Assembly (NCBI RefSeq): GCF_035083965.1
Contig: NC_089723.1
Span: 35,390,193 to 35,454,192, forward strand
From: Branchiostoma lanceolatum
Taxonomy: Eukaryota > Chordata > Leptocardii > Amphioxiformes > Branchiostomatidae
Length of the DNA stretch: 64,000 nucleotides
Direction: 5' to 3'
Below are positions 48,101 through 57,430 of this stretch, piece by piece. The notes under the pieces were generated by a model. It ran no database searches. It had not been told where the DNA came from and saw only the letters and a program-made list of their open reading frames with translations. Numbering within the stretch: the stretch's first letter is position 1; the number at the start of each line of letters is the position of its first letter. The translations under genes and the position numbers were made by a program.

Positions 48101-51100
48101 ATCACCAGAAACATGGAAACACAGTCAGCACCAGGGACAGGGACATTATTTCAGCACCGGGGACAGGGGAACACTGTCAGCGCCAGGGAAAGGGAAACAC
48201 TGTCAGTACCAGGGGCAGGGAAACACAATCAGCACCAGGGACAGGGAAATACAGTCAGGGACAGGGAAACACAGTCAACACCTGGGACAGGGAAACACAG
48301 TTAGTACCAGGGACAGGGAAACACAGTCAATACCAGGGACAGGGAAATACAGTCAGGGACAGGGAAACACAGTCAACACCAGGGACAGGGAAACACAATC
48401 AGCACCAGGGACAGGGAAACACAGTCAGCACCAGGGACAGGGAAACACAATCAGCACCAGGGACAGGGAAACACAGTCAGCACTAAGGACAGCAAAACAC
48501 AGTCAACATCAGGGACAGGGAAACACAGTCAGCACCAGGGACAGGGAAACACAATCAGCACCAGGGACAGGGAAACACAGTCAGCACCAGGGACAGGGAA
48601 ACACAATCAGCACCAGGGACAGGGAAACACAGTCAGCACTAAGGACAGCAAAACACAGTCAACATCAGGGACAGGGAAACACAGTCAGCACCAGGGACAG
48701 GGAAACACAATCAGCACCAGGGACAGGGAAACACAGTCAGCACCAGGGACAGGGAAACACAATCAGCACCAGGGACAGGGAAACACAGTCAGCACCAGGG
48801 ACAGGGAAACACAATCAGCACCAGGGACAGGGAAACACAGTCAGCACCAGGGACAGGGAAACACAATCAGCACCAGGGACAGGGAAACACAGTCAACATC
48901 AGGGACAGGGAAACAAAGTCAGCACCAGGGACAGGGAAACACAATCAGCACCAGGGACAGGGAAACACAATCAGCACCAGGTCCCTATTTTTAGGAGAGC
49001 CACACTTTGAGCACTTTAAAGATCTCACCACTAGTAGGGGTCCTATATGATTTCAATTGGACAGCTTTGAAAGATAAAGAAAATTTGGTCGATGGATGAC
49101 ATTATCATACATGATACTGTATACTGTAATTCTTGATTTGTTAACTGTAACTTAATTTTAGCGAATTTAACGGTCACTAGGCAACCGCCAAAATTTCATC
49201 ATCGCTAATATTTGATCACTAATATTTGAGACAGTAATGTTTGTTCCCATTGTTAAAATCAAGTTCCGTGACCTACTCCATTTTCCCCCAACCGCTATAT
49301 TTCCCTGCCGTTATATTAAAGTGATTTACAGTATCTGAGAATATGTAGATGTACAATAACTTGTCACATGCATGTGATAGTGAATGCTGTGTTTTCCCCC
49401 CTCAGGCCATGTAGATGCAGGTAAGAGCACCCTGATGGGCCACCTCCTGTACCGGTTGGGACATGTCAACAAGAAGACCATGCACAAGTACGAGGTGGAG
49501 TCTCAGAAGGCCGGCAAGGCGTCCTTCGCTTACGCCTGGGTACTGGACGAGACTGGAGAGGAGAGAGTCAGGTGGGTCTGGAATAGATTTTGGGATTTTG
49601 AGGGGTTGATACAAGTTGGAATACAGAATGGGATATTGGGATTTTGGGGGGTTGATACAAGTTGGAATACAGAATGTTTGATATTGTTATGTACATGTGC
49701 ACGTTAGAGTCAAAATGGCATAAGTTCAAGACTAGAATGACCTTGCTCTGGACTAACTCCCAACCATGGTCCCGAGAAGGTCAGGAAGCCAAGGTTGGTT
49801 ATGTGTGACAGGGGCTCAAAGACCAGTGTCTTGAAACAACGGCTACCTATTAGTAAACTCTAAGGTAAAGACTCATTGTTTTATTGTGTACATGTAGGGG
49901 TATTACCATGGATGTTGGCCTGACCAAGTTTGAGACTGACCACAAGGTGGTGACCCTGCTGGACGCACCTGGACACAGAGACTTCATCCCCAACATGATC
50001 ACAGGTGCTGCACAGGTGAGGAAACACACCTGGTGGATCTCATACTATAGGATCTTAGGCTGGGTTTACACATGCGCTTCCAAGTACACCCTGAATGTGC
50101 TTGGAAATGCGTGTGTAAACCCAGCCTTACCTTGTACTGTAGGTTCATTTATTTCTATAAGTTCATATATTTTCTTATTGTCATTTATCATGATATAGCA
50201 TTAAGATTTTGTTGGGAAAAAACATGAAAATAATTTCTGTGCGAAATTTATAGAAGTTAGTATCCAAAAAATTACTTGCACCAGGGACAGGGAAACACAG
50301 TCAGGACTAGGGACAGGGAAACACAGTCAGCACTAGGGACAGGGTAGCAAAGTCAGTACCAGGAAAAGGGAAACACAGTGAGGGACAGGGAAACACAGTC
50401 AGCACCAGGGACAGGGAAACACAGTCAGCACCAGGGACAGGGAAACACAGTCAGCACTAGGGACAGGGTAGCAAAGTCAGTACCAGGAAAAGGGAAACAC
50501 AGTGAGGGACAGGGAAACACAGTCAGCACCAGGGACAGGGAAACACAGTCAGCACCAGGGACAGGGAAACACAGTCAGCACCAGGGACAGGGAAACAAAG
50601 TCAGTACCAGGGACAGGGAAACACAGTCAGTACCAGGGACAGGGAAACACAGTCAGTACCTGGGACAGGGAAACAAAGTCAGTACCAGGGACAGGGAAAC
50701 ACAGTCAGTTATGGCAATGTCATGTTATCCCTTTCAGATTAAAGCTAAATTTTGTCCTTTCATGACTGCAGGCAGATGTAGCCATCTTGGTGGTCGACGC
50801 CAGTACTGGGGAGTTCGAGGCCGGGTTCGAGGCCGGCGGACAGACGCGGGAACACGCCATGTTGGTCAGGTCACTCGGGGTCACGCAGCTGGCCGTGGCC
50901 GTCAACAAACTGGACACAGTAAGTCTGGCTTATCAAAACATACAGAAGTGATAGCGTTGTGTTGCCGTAAAAGTTTTAAAAGAGTTGGGAAGAGGTCCTG
51001 GGTTCAAATCCCCTGACTTCCCATTGATGTTGTGCCCTTTGGGAAAGGTATTTAAGACAACTTTTCTCACTCCACCCATGTGTAAAATTGGGTACCTGAC

Positions 51101-54100
51101 TTTGGTTGGGGAGGTAAAAGGCAGTGGAAGGAGAGGGATGGGCTCCGCCTTCCAATGCCGTGCCCTAGACACAGTGGATAACAACCCACTGACCCTACGG
51201 CTTCAAAAAGGCTGTGGGACTACCTTTACGGAAGTGATGAAATTTTCTGTAAATAGTAGTTTAATTTTGATTAAGAATTCATGTAGAAATTGTAAAATTA
51301 AGTATGCTTTATTTTCTGCACATTGTACATGAAGGGTATCTCTGTATCTATATAGCTGGGAATGTTACCCTTTGGTTCATCACAACAGGGTACTTTGTGT
51401 CGATGCTACATTAATGTACCCTTTATTCCACAGGTGGGCTGGTCAGAAAACAGATACCAGGAGATTGTTAAGAAGCTGGGGCATTTTCTCAAGCAGGCAG
51501 GATTCAAGGTCCGTAAAATACATTCAATTTGATCTGAATCAAATATTTACAGAAGATATTTTGTTATGACTAAGTCTTGTTTTAGATATGAAACAAATTT
51601 TTTCAACAAAGCTGGTTTATTTATATTTTGTAGACCTAAAAAAAGAGCATAGCAGTATAGAGGCACATTATTAATATCATTACAAAGACACAGTTGAGAG
51701 GTGAAGCAGTCATCCTCAATTGAGGTGAAGCATGATGCTTTAGTAGCTAGTGGTAGTGCAATGTGGCTTTGCTACTCCTTTTTTTTGCCAACTATACAGG
51801 GTCACTCCTACTCTTCTAAATAAGTGTGTTGGGTTAGTACATGACATTTGACTTTTTCATAGTATGGTTTCTGAATAAAATTTTGTAATGATGATCATAA
51901 GCTATGCTGAATGAACCAGTGTGTTTCCCTGTGCAGGACTCTGACGTTGTCTACATCCCTGTGAGCGGTCTTCAGGGAGAGAACTTGATCAAGCCCGCTT
52001 CTGAACCCCCGTTAACCACCTGGTACAAGGGGCCATGTCTGCTACAGCAAATAGGTGGGTTTGCCATATACAATGCTCATGATTACCCCTGGTTTTGTTT
52101 TCAATGTGTCTGTTTGTTTGTTTGTTTGCTTGTGTGTTTGTAATTTTTTTAATGCAGTAGAGTGGCTGGTTTTTCAATGCTAGGCATGTCGAACAAGTTG
52201 GGTCAAATGAGGCACCTGCTATATGCAAGTTTGTTGCCTTATGATGTCGGTCAGGAAAATATGAATTAAGACAGAATCAGTGAGAAGTTAACAATAATGA
52301 ATCCTACAAGAAATTCACAAAAGCTGAAAATGTTTTACAGAGGTATGAGGTATCAATTACTACAAGGCATAGGATAGGTCCCATCTGATTGGTTCTGTGT
52401 TGAGAAACACTCCTGAATGACTAACATGAGTCTCATTTTTGTACACAGATTCTTTCAAGTCTCCTCCAAGGCCTGTGGACAAGCCATTTAGGTTCTGTGT
52501 TTCTGATGTTTTTAAAGGTGAGAAATATAGACTTTGTTTTGCTAATGGCATGGTATATCTTTTATCTATTTGCTATTACAAGTGTTCATCCACTTTGAAA
52601 AACAGTGGGTTTGAGAAATCTCTAGTGCAGCACCCCGTTGAGTTGGAGGTTTGGTTGGACGTATCTTTTTAGGGTGACAGAATTATATATCCTGGTGTCC
52701 TTATGTTTTAATTAGTTATGTCAGTATAGTACAGGTATAGGTACAGTATACTACAATTATACACTAGTATGCAGAATATACTTGAAATTTACGTATCAGA
52801 AAATAATAAAACCATAAAGTTTGTTGTACTATATTTGATGTATTACATGTACTTGTTTAAATTAGCTACAGAATTTGAGATTGAAGTTCTTAAGAGAGGC
52901 AGTAGGGTTTGTAAAATAATATGTTTTGCTGACATTCTACTTAATTTTATTTTGTGCACCCAAAATTCTTTCTGTGCACCTAAATTTTCAGGTTAAGTTC
53001 ACCTATTCTCAAAAATGAATTTGAGCCCTGTTGTGTTCCTGTTGCAGGGATGGGGAGTGGTTTCAGTGTCGCGGGCAGGATGGTGGCAGGGAGCATACAG
53101 AACGGCACCAGGGTCATGGTGATGCCATCAGGGGAAACTGCAACGGTCAAAGGTAGAAACTGAATACTTTGGTTTATGTGTTAATCTTGGGTGAAGTAGT
53201 ACAGAATTAGCTACATGTACATGTATGCCTGTGGGGGAAATCAACCGGTGCAATGGCCTAGTGGATAGAGTGTTCGCCTTGCATACGGTAGGTCGTGAGT
53301 TCGAACCCCGGCCGGGTCATACCAAAGACTTTTAAAAATGATACATACTGCTTTCTCTGCTTAGCACTCAGCATTTGAGGAAGAGTATGGTAGTTAAACA
53401 CGCACCACTACCAGTGGACTAGCCCCCCGCTGTAGTGATAAAGTTGTGTGGCCCAGCTGGGCTACCAAAACGGAGATGGGCGCCGCCTTATGCACCGTCT
53501 GGTGCGGGGAGGACTTTAACTTTTTTTTAATGCCTGTGGGGGAAACTAGACATTTTGTTTCCTATTGGACTCTCTAAAATTGTCTTCACTTTATTTGCAT
53601 ATGAACCATACAGTAGTTTGTGGTTAAAAGCCTATTCAAGCAACTGGATATGATTTTGGAAAACTTTTAGGCGTATCGTATTACCTGGATGTCAAACCTT
53701 CATCGACTGGCTTTTTTCTCACCTTGTCTCAGGAATTGCAATGCACGACTTCCCGATGAACTGGGCGTGTGCAGGGGACCACGCCACACTCACAATAACG
53801 GGCACTGATATAATGAAAGTCAGGTAAGAGGTCACTGTGACTTTTAAAGATGTAACAATCATCTCCTCTAGGTTTAAATGTATACTTGAAGACTGATACG
53901 GACATTACTCTTGAAAAGGTATATGCATACTCTCCTGTAGGAAAGTGGACACTCCGGGACTTTTAAGTGTTCATTCCTGTTGTTTGTTTAAAGTCCATGG
54001 GCCTGCCTAAAAATAGAGGAATGTTGACTTAAAATATTCAATATTCTTTTCTAGAGAAATGTCCAGATTTGATTGGACTGAACTTATTTGGATGTGAAAC

Positions 54101-56455
54101 AGTACTACATGTATGTATTGTACATTGTAGTAACCAGTATTCTGCCCCCAGTGTTGGGAGTGTGCTGTGTGACTTTGCCAACAGTTCTATGTACATTGTA
54201 GTAACCAATGGTAGTAACTAGGTAGTTGTAGTGGGCAACCTCAAGCCAACCGTACACACTCACGCCACATCTTCAGAAAAGACACTGGAGCCGCATATCC
54301 CTGTTTAGGAAAGATGTCGGTTAGCTTGAGTGCCTCTTTCCCCAATTCCAATGGTAGTAACTAGTGTTATGTGTATGTCCCCATGCAGTGTTGGGAGTGT
54401 GCTGTGTGACTTAGCCAACCCCATCCAGGCCGCCTCCAGAATCAAGGCCAGAGTCATCATCTTCAACATTGATGTGCCAATCACTAAGGGATTCCCTGTG
54501 AGTTTCTCCACATTCTACCAGAGATTTTTGTTTTTGTTTGTTTTTATTCCATACCCAGTAAACTGCCCCATGGTGTAACACACCAGGTTTGTACTTGGAG
54601 TACAAGTTGCATATCCGAACAGATTTATTTTACCCACTCACAGCGAAGGACTCCTGTTTTCTCAATAAGTGTAGTTGGTTCTTTAACAGTTTGCTGTGGG
54701 GCTCTCTCAAACACAGGGCCTCCATCTAACCTACATACAAAGTACCCCTACTCTTTTCAGTTGGTTATTTTACGTGCTCGATGTGTGACTCTCCCCAAGC
54801 ACAGGACCTCCATTGAACATCAAGCTTCAGTGAGATAACCACTTAACCCTTTCAAGGTGATACTGTACATCTTGGCTCATTGTGTTTGTTTCCATGTTTC
54901 CGTAGGTGGTGTTCCATTACCAGACGCTGAGTGAACCTGCAAATATCCGTAAACTCATCAGCCTGCTGCATAAAAGTACTGGTGAGGTCACGAGAAACAA
55001 ACCCAGGTATGATACCCACAAACTCTATTACTGATGGGGTTTCAGATATAATCATGTCAATGTGTATGTTTTGTGTACTTATTTTAATTAGTTGTAGTTT
55101 AACTACCAGATTGGAAATAGGTCAACTTTGCTTTGATTTAAATGATTTTAGTTTGGAAAAATTCAATGTAGCACATTTGATTGTTGGATTTTTTAAAAGG
55201 TATTTTAGACCAAACAGAAAGTTTTCTTATTTTTTGCTTTGCATTGTTTCAGCATTTGGTAGAAGTAATCCTCTTATTCTTCCTTCTCACTCCCAAAATA
55301 AATTGTTTGCGCACTTGAAGTAGGCCATGACAGTTGCATGTAAATAAGGGAAAACTTAATACAAATTTCAGGTGAGTCTTTAGATCATCATCCTTTGGGA
55401 TGTATCAAAGACAGACATGTGCATGAGATATCATATTGGATCCTAATGATGTTTATTGTTTTTATTGTAAAGTTCTGAGCTTTTGATCCAACACAAAGAA
55501 AGGAACTCACCTTGAATTTTTGGTCGGAACTCCAACCTCCCTCAGATGTTTGATTCACTGCGCTGAAGCAATTGAAGCCAGAAGCCTGATGATGTCAGTA
55601 GTGAGTCAAAAGAGGCTCAAAACTTTACAATATGTACTCTACCAACACAGATGAGCTTACATTCGAATGTGTATTGTTTTGGTGTTTCTAGGTGCTTGTC
55701 CAAAGGAAACAATGCTGTTATAGAAGTTGAGCTGAACCGGCCGGTGTGTTTAGAACTGTACAAGGACAACAAAGACCTGGGGAGGTTCATGTTACGGTAC
55801 GGGAGTGCCACCATTGCTGCTGGGGTCGTCACAGAGGTACGTAAAATGCCCCGTCACACATTCAGGCTCCTTCCACAACTGTGCTCTTTACCACTCCCCA
55901 ATCAGCGATGTCCCTGTCAAGTGGTAGCAGCCTCACAGTTCTTGGTTCTAATTGGTAACTGGGAGACTCCTTCAGTCATGCGAAGGGCATCTTAAGGGGC
56001 TTGTCCAGTCAGACTTTTGTACAGCTTTTGACTTGTACGTTGTATATGTATGGTCTTCATGACTTTTTGTAAGATTTCCCATTGTTGATAGCAATGGGTC
56101 GAGTCATTAGGAAAAGCTAGTGAAATGCAGACTTAATATTAAGTTAATGCCCTGCTGTAGATTAGGACCTGGCATGCCTTTTGCCTTTGAGCTGTGTTGT
56201 TTCAAAGGATTTTTAGATCTTTTATATAAACAGAATTACCAAATATGGACAAAGGCTTTGTTCAATTTGTTGGTTTAAAAAACTGATTTGATATGATATA
56301 AAGGTTTAGAAATCCTCGGGAATGATTTCAAATCATGTATAACCAAATACAATGTATAGACAAAGACTTTGTTCAACTTGTTGTTTGTATACATGGTTGA
56401 CTATTGTACATCATTCTCACTTCTTCAACCCTTCATCTGTCCACAGATCCCTTAA
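39115..56455 (+). CDS. HBS1L: HBS1-like translational GTPase, full-length isoform
   Basis: Twenty phase-consistent exons: 39115-39157, 39890-39958, 40553-40732, 41181-41314, 41751-41808, 46324-46519, 47101-47197, 47976-48045, 49406-49571, 49898-50015, 50772-50918, 51434-51508, 51937-52054, 52449-52517, 53048-53152, 53733-53823, 54389-54497, 54906-55006, 55692-55836, 56447-56455. They encode 699 aa (human 684). The N-terminus ([21 protein letters not shown], then the HBS1 N-terminal helical domain in exon 4) precedes an acidic linker and the eRF3/EF1A-like GTPase: G1 [10 protein letters not shown]2 RGITMDVG, G3 DAPGH, G4 NKLD, G5-like PVSGLQGEN. Two beta-barrel domains follow ([21 protein letters not shown]). 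HBS1 with Pelota/Dom34 splits stalled ribosomes in no-go and non-stop decay. The last coding exon adds only IP and the stop. Confidence 0.96.
40333..40523. mobile_element. MITE with cagtcaaacctg ends, HBS1L intron 2
   Basis: The left end cagtcaaacctgtacaacta and right end gggcaggtttggctgt are inverted. Inside, gaccacctgtccatatagac and ttttatcggtcc recur. Related copies lie at 34440-34662, 47726-47888 and, split, 26686-29880. It ends about 30 bp before the exon 3 acceptor. Confidence 0.75.
41896..41998. mobile_element. 103-bp foldback MITE in HBS1L intron 5
   Basis: The left arm atgtcagggtagagactccg and the right arm ending tctctaccctgacat pair over about 38 bp with two or three mismatches. 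The 6-bp sequence atccta flanks it on both sides (41890-41895, 41999-42004). Confidence 0.82.
42440..44331 (+). CDS. HBS1L: SKI7-like alternative last exon of HBS1L
   Basis: A 1.9-kb open exon lies in the intron between HBS1L exons 5 and 6. The acceptor ttgttag at 42433-42439 accepts the phase-1 donor of exon 5 (41808), giving ...PPKTQ then [11 protein letters not shown]; the stop is at 44329-44331. The spliced product would have 161 N-terminal HBS1L residues plus about 630 from this exon (791 aa) and no GTPase. The exon is Ser/Gly/Leu rich and probably disordered. Near its end is [13 protein letters not shown] followed by [11 protein letters not shown] (44245-44316), the kind of conserved motif found in HBS1/SKI7 short isoforms of animals and plants, which bridge the cytoplasmic exosome and SKI complex. 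Exon 6 uses the same phase, so mutually exclusive splicing is possible. The SKI7 role is family knowledge; splicing here is inferred. Confidence 0.88.
44332..45910 (+). other. HBS1L: 3' UTR and poly(A) signal of the SKI7-like isoform
   Basis: No ORF follows the stop at 44331. AATAAA at 45886-45891 (ggcttaataaagtactg) is the first clear poly(A) signal and would end a terminal exon of about 3.5 kb. This supports the exon being terminal, not a retained intron. Confidence 0.6.
46868..47053. mobile_element. 186-bp MITE with about 38-bp inverted repeats, HBS1L intron 6
   Basis: Ends tagtacaatgctaaactttc and gaaagtttagcattgtacta are exact complements, and the pairing continues through ttccaacactaaggtata. 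The element contains two acacgtgtc/cacgtgtct motifs and ggaagtgattggtcattatt. It lies 47 bp upstream of exon 7. A partial relative is at 15830-15997. Confidence 0.88.
47726..47888. mobile_element. MITE of the cagtcaaacctg family, HBS1L intron 7
   Basis: Left end agtacaatgaaacctgtaca, interior ccaatgtgaccacttcttgg and right end gggcagttttgactgt match 40333-40523. Confidence 0.65.
48073..48990. repeat. 26-bp minisatellite in HBS1L intron 8, about 35 copies
   Basis: The unit is cagcaccagggacagggaaa followed by cacagt. cagtcagc and caatcagc units partly alternate, giving a 52-bp dimer, and a larger 156-bp (six-unit) duplication is marked by the variant cactaaggacagcaaaacac at 48481 and 48637. 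Because 26 repeats close after 78 bp in every frame, it makes a spurious 325-codon ORF with a 26-residue period. Confidence 0.97.
49406..50918 (+). CDS. HBS1L: HBS1L exons 9-11: core of the G domain
   Basis: Exon 9 (49406-49571) carries most of the P-loop (HVDAGKST; the preceding G spans the exon 8/9 junction) and [19 protein letters not shown]. Exon 10 (49898-50015) carries switch I GITMDVG and switch [14 protein letters not shown]. Exon 11 (50772-50918) carries [23 protein letters not shown] and NKLD. All GTP-contact residues expected for this family are present, so the enzyme should be active. Confidence 0.95.
50056..50129. mobile_element. 74-bp foldback MITE in HBS1L intron 10
   Basis: taggctgggtttacacatgc and its complement gcgtgtgtaaacccagcctta pair over about 33 bp around a short loop (accctgaa). 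No coding content. Confidence 0.75.
50277..50708. repeat. 26-bp minisatellite in HBS1L intron 10, about 16 copies
   Basis: The same unit and orientation as at 48073-48990, with array-specific variants: gtcagtaccaggaaaaggg and a shortened 20-bp unit gtgagggacagggaaacaca. A 124-bp block is duplicated (agggtagcaa at 50341 and 50465). It begins about 260 bp after exon 10 and ends about 60 bp before exon 11. Confidence 0.97.
50965..51240 (+). mobile_element. tRNA-derived SINE in HBS1L intron 11
   Basis: A pol III B box (ggttcaaatcc) at about 51001 is followed by gttgtgccctttgggaaagg, tgggtacctgactttggttg, ggaaggagagggatgggctc and cagtggataacaacccact. Reverse copies lie at 24355-24560 and 61360-61590; a partial one is at 41360-41445. 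Confidence 0.75.
52586..52690. mobile_element. MITE family with gccaccctga ends, copy 3 (shortened)
   Basis: ccactttgaaaaacagtggg, tctctagtgcagcacc and tatctttttagggtgacaga match 24883-25065, with an internal deletion. HBS1L intron 14. Confidence 0.65.
52865..53032. mobile_element. partial hAT-like MITE, inverted relative of 31556-31967
   Basis: The reverse complement shares aggggcacaarattcatytt-like ends, gggtgcacagaaagaatttt, taaataaagttgaatg-like sequence and cctctcttaagaacttcaat with 31556-31745. It abuts the acceptor of HBS1L exon 15 (53048). Confidence 0.7.
53241..53529 (+). mobile_element. tRNA-derived SINE with 16-bp target duplication
   Basis: A tRNA-like head (A box tggcctagtgg, B box gagttcgaacc) is followed by a 190-bp body (gtgtggcccagctgggctac, aacggagatgggcgccgcc) and a T-rich tail. 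The 16-bp atgcctgtgggggaaa occurs exactly at 53225-53240 and 53530-53545. A recent, clean retroposition into HBS1L intron 15. Confidence 0.93.
54150..54183 (+). repeat. duplicated fragment of HBS1L exon 17
   Basis: A polypyrimidine tract plus AG and the first 33 bases of exon 17 (tgttgggagtgtgctgtgtg...) are repeated 237 bp upstream of the real exon with one mismatch. The flanking gtagtaac motifs are also shared. If spliced in, the frame would reach TAG near 54217. Confidence 0.8.
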
Positions 56456-57430
56456 AGGACCAGAAGTAGTTGTCAAACACCTACGCTGTCCAGCAAACGT
56501 CATACAGACACATCTGGGGTCCAGTTCACCAGACCACTGACAAGGAACTAGTGCCCAGTTATATTAAGTTAAAAATGGACTGTCGCAATTGTTCTTTTGC
56601 TCCCTATGAGCCACTTCACAGTTTAAACTGCGCATGCATGCACAGTGTGATACATTGTGGGCAATATGTCAAAGTTGAAAGCCCCTGAGACATAAACAAA
56701 ACATGTCTGGACATGTATTAAACATGGTCTAGACAAGAACTGTTGACTGGCATTCACCTTTGACCTTGCACAGGTGCACTTCAAACTGTGAACTGGTTTA
56801 TTGTCTTATACATGTTACCAGAGAAAAGAAAATTAAAGTGTATGAAAAAAAAGGCACAACCTATAAGGAAATGTACCTTGTAGTACATCATGGCATACAA
56901 CGTGTGACACCTTCTTAGCATATTTTGTTTGCTATACATTCTACTGTATTAGGAATCTATAGCCTGGAACAGGAGACTTAAAACAAAGTTTCATATGGGC
57001 ACAGATAATGCTCTGTGAATATCCTGCCTAAATTACAGTATAGTTGTGCAGTTACATGCATTACATCATATTATATGAACTGTAACAATTTCATTCTACA
57101 GAACCATAAAATGAAAGTTCAATTTGTGGAAACTTCTAAGTTCTTGTGCATTCTATGCAGGATAAACACTTAACAACAACCGTAAGGAAAGGAAGATGTG
57201 TCTGAATGTCAATTGTTGCCAAACAATCTATCTCCTTCAATGTATAGCTAGAGATATTTTTGTGCAATCCCATCAGCAAAATTTCCTCATGTCAACACGA
57301 ATTCATTGCGATAGGTAGAGATACTAGCAGGATGTAGCTTGAAGAAGATAAAACTTACAAATTTGGAGAGCTAGTTTGCTGATGTATGCTTGTAAAAGTG
57401 TAATTTATCAATAAAAAGAGACTTACCTTC
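56456..57430 (+). other. HBS1L: HBS1L 3' UTR with poly(A) signal
   Basis: No ORF follows the stop at 56453-56455. AATAAA lies at 57410-57415. A MITE at 56600-56810 is embedded in this presumed UTR. Confidence 0.6.
56600..56810. mobile_element. MITE in the HBS1L 3' UTR
   Basis: Ends ccacttcacagtttaaactg and ttcaaactgtgaactggttta are inverted repeats. The interior (tgtgggcaatatgtcaaag, aacaaaacatgtctggacat, ggtctagacaa) is the reverse complement of 25150-25495. Partial relatives lie at 4270-4360 and 58307-58440. Confidence 0.75.

Noticed and set aside
48033-49010. 325-codon ORF with a 26-residue repeat
   Set aside because: It is the read-through of a 26-bp minisatellite in an HBS1L intron; every frame is open because the unit lacks stops.
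50378-51016. 212-codon ORF with the same repeat
   Set aside because: Translation of the second minisatellite running out of frame across exon 11 of HBS1L.
53245-53318. Second tRNA gene
   Set aside because: The tRNA-like head continues into a SINE body, has a 16-bp target duplication, and its acceptor stem does not pair.
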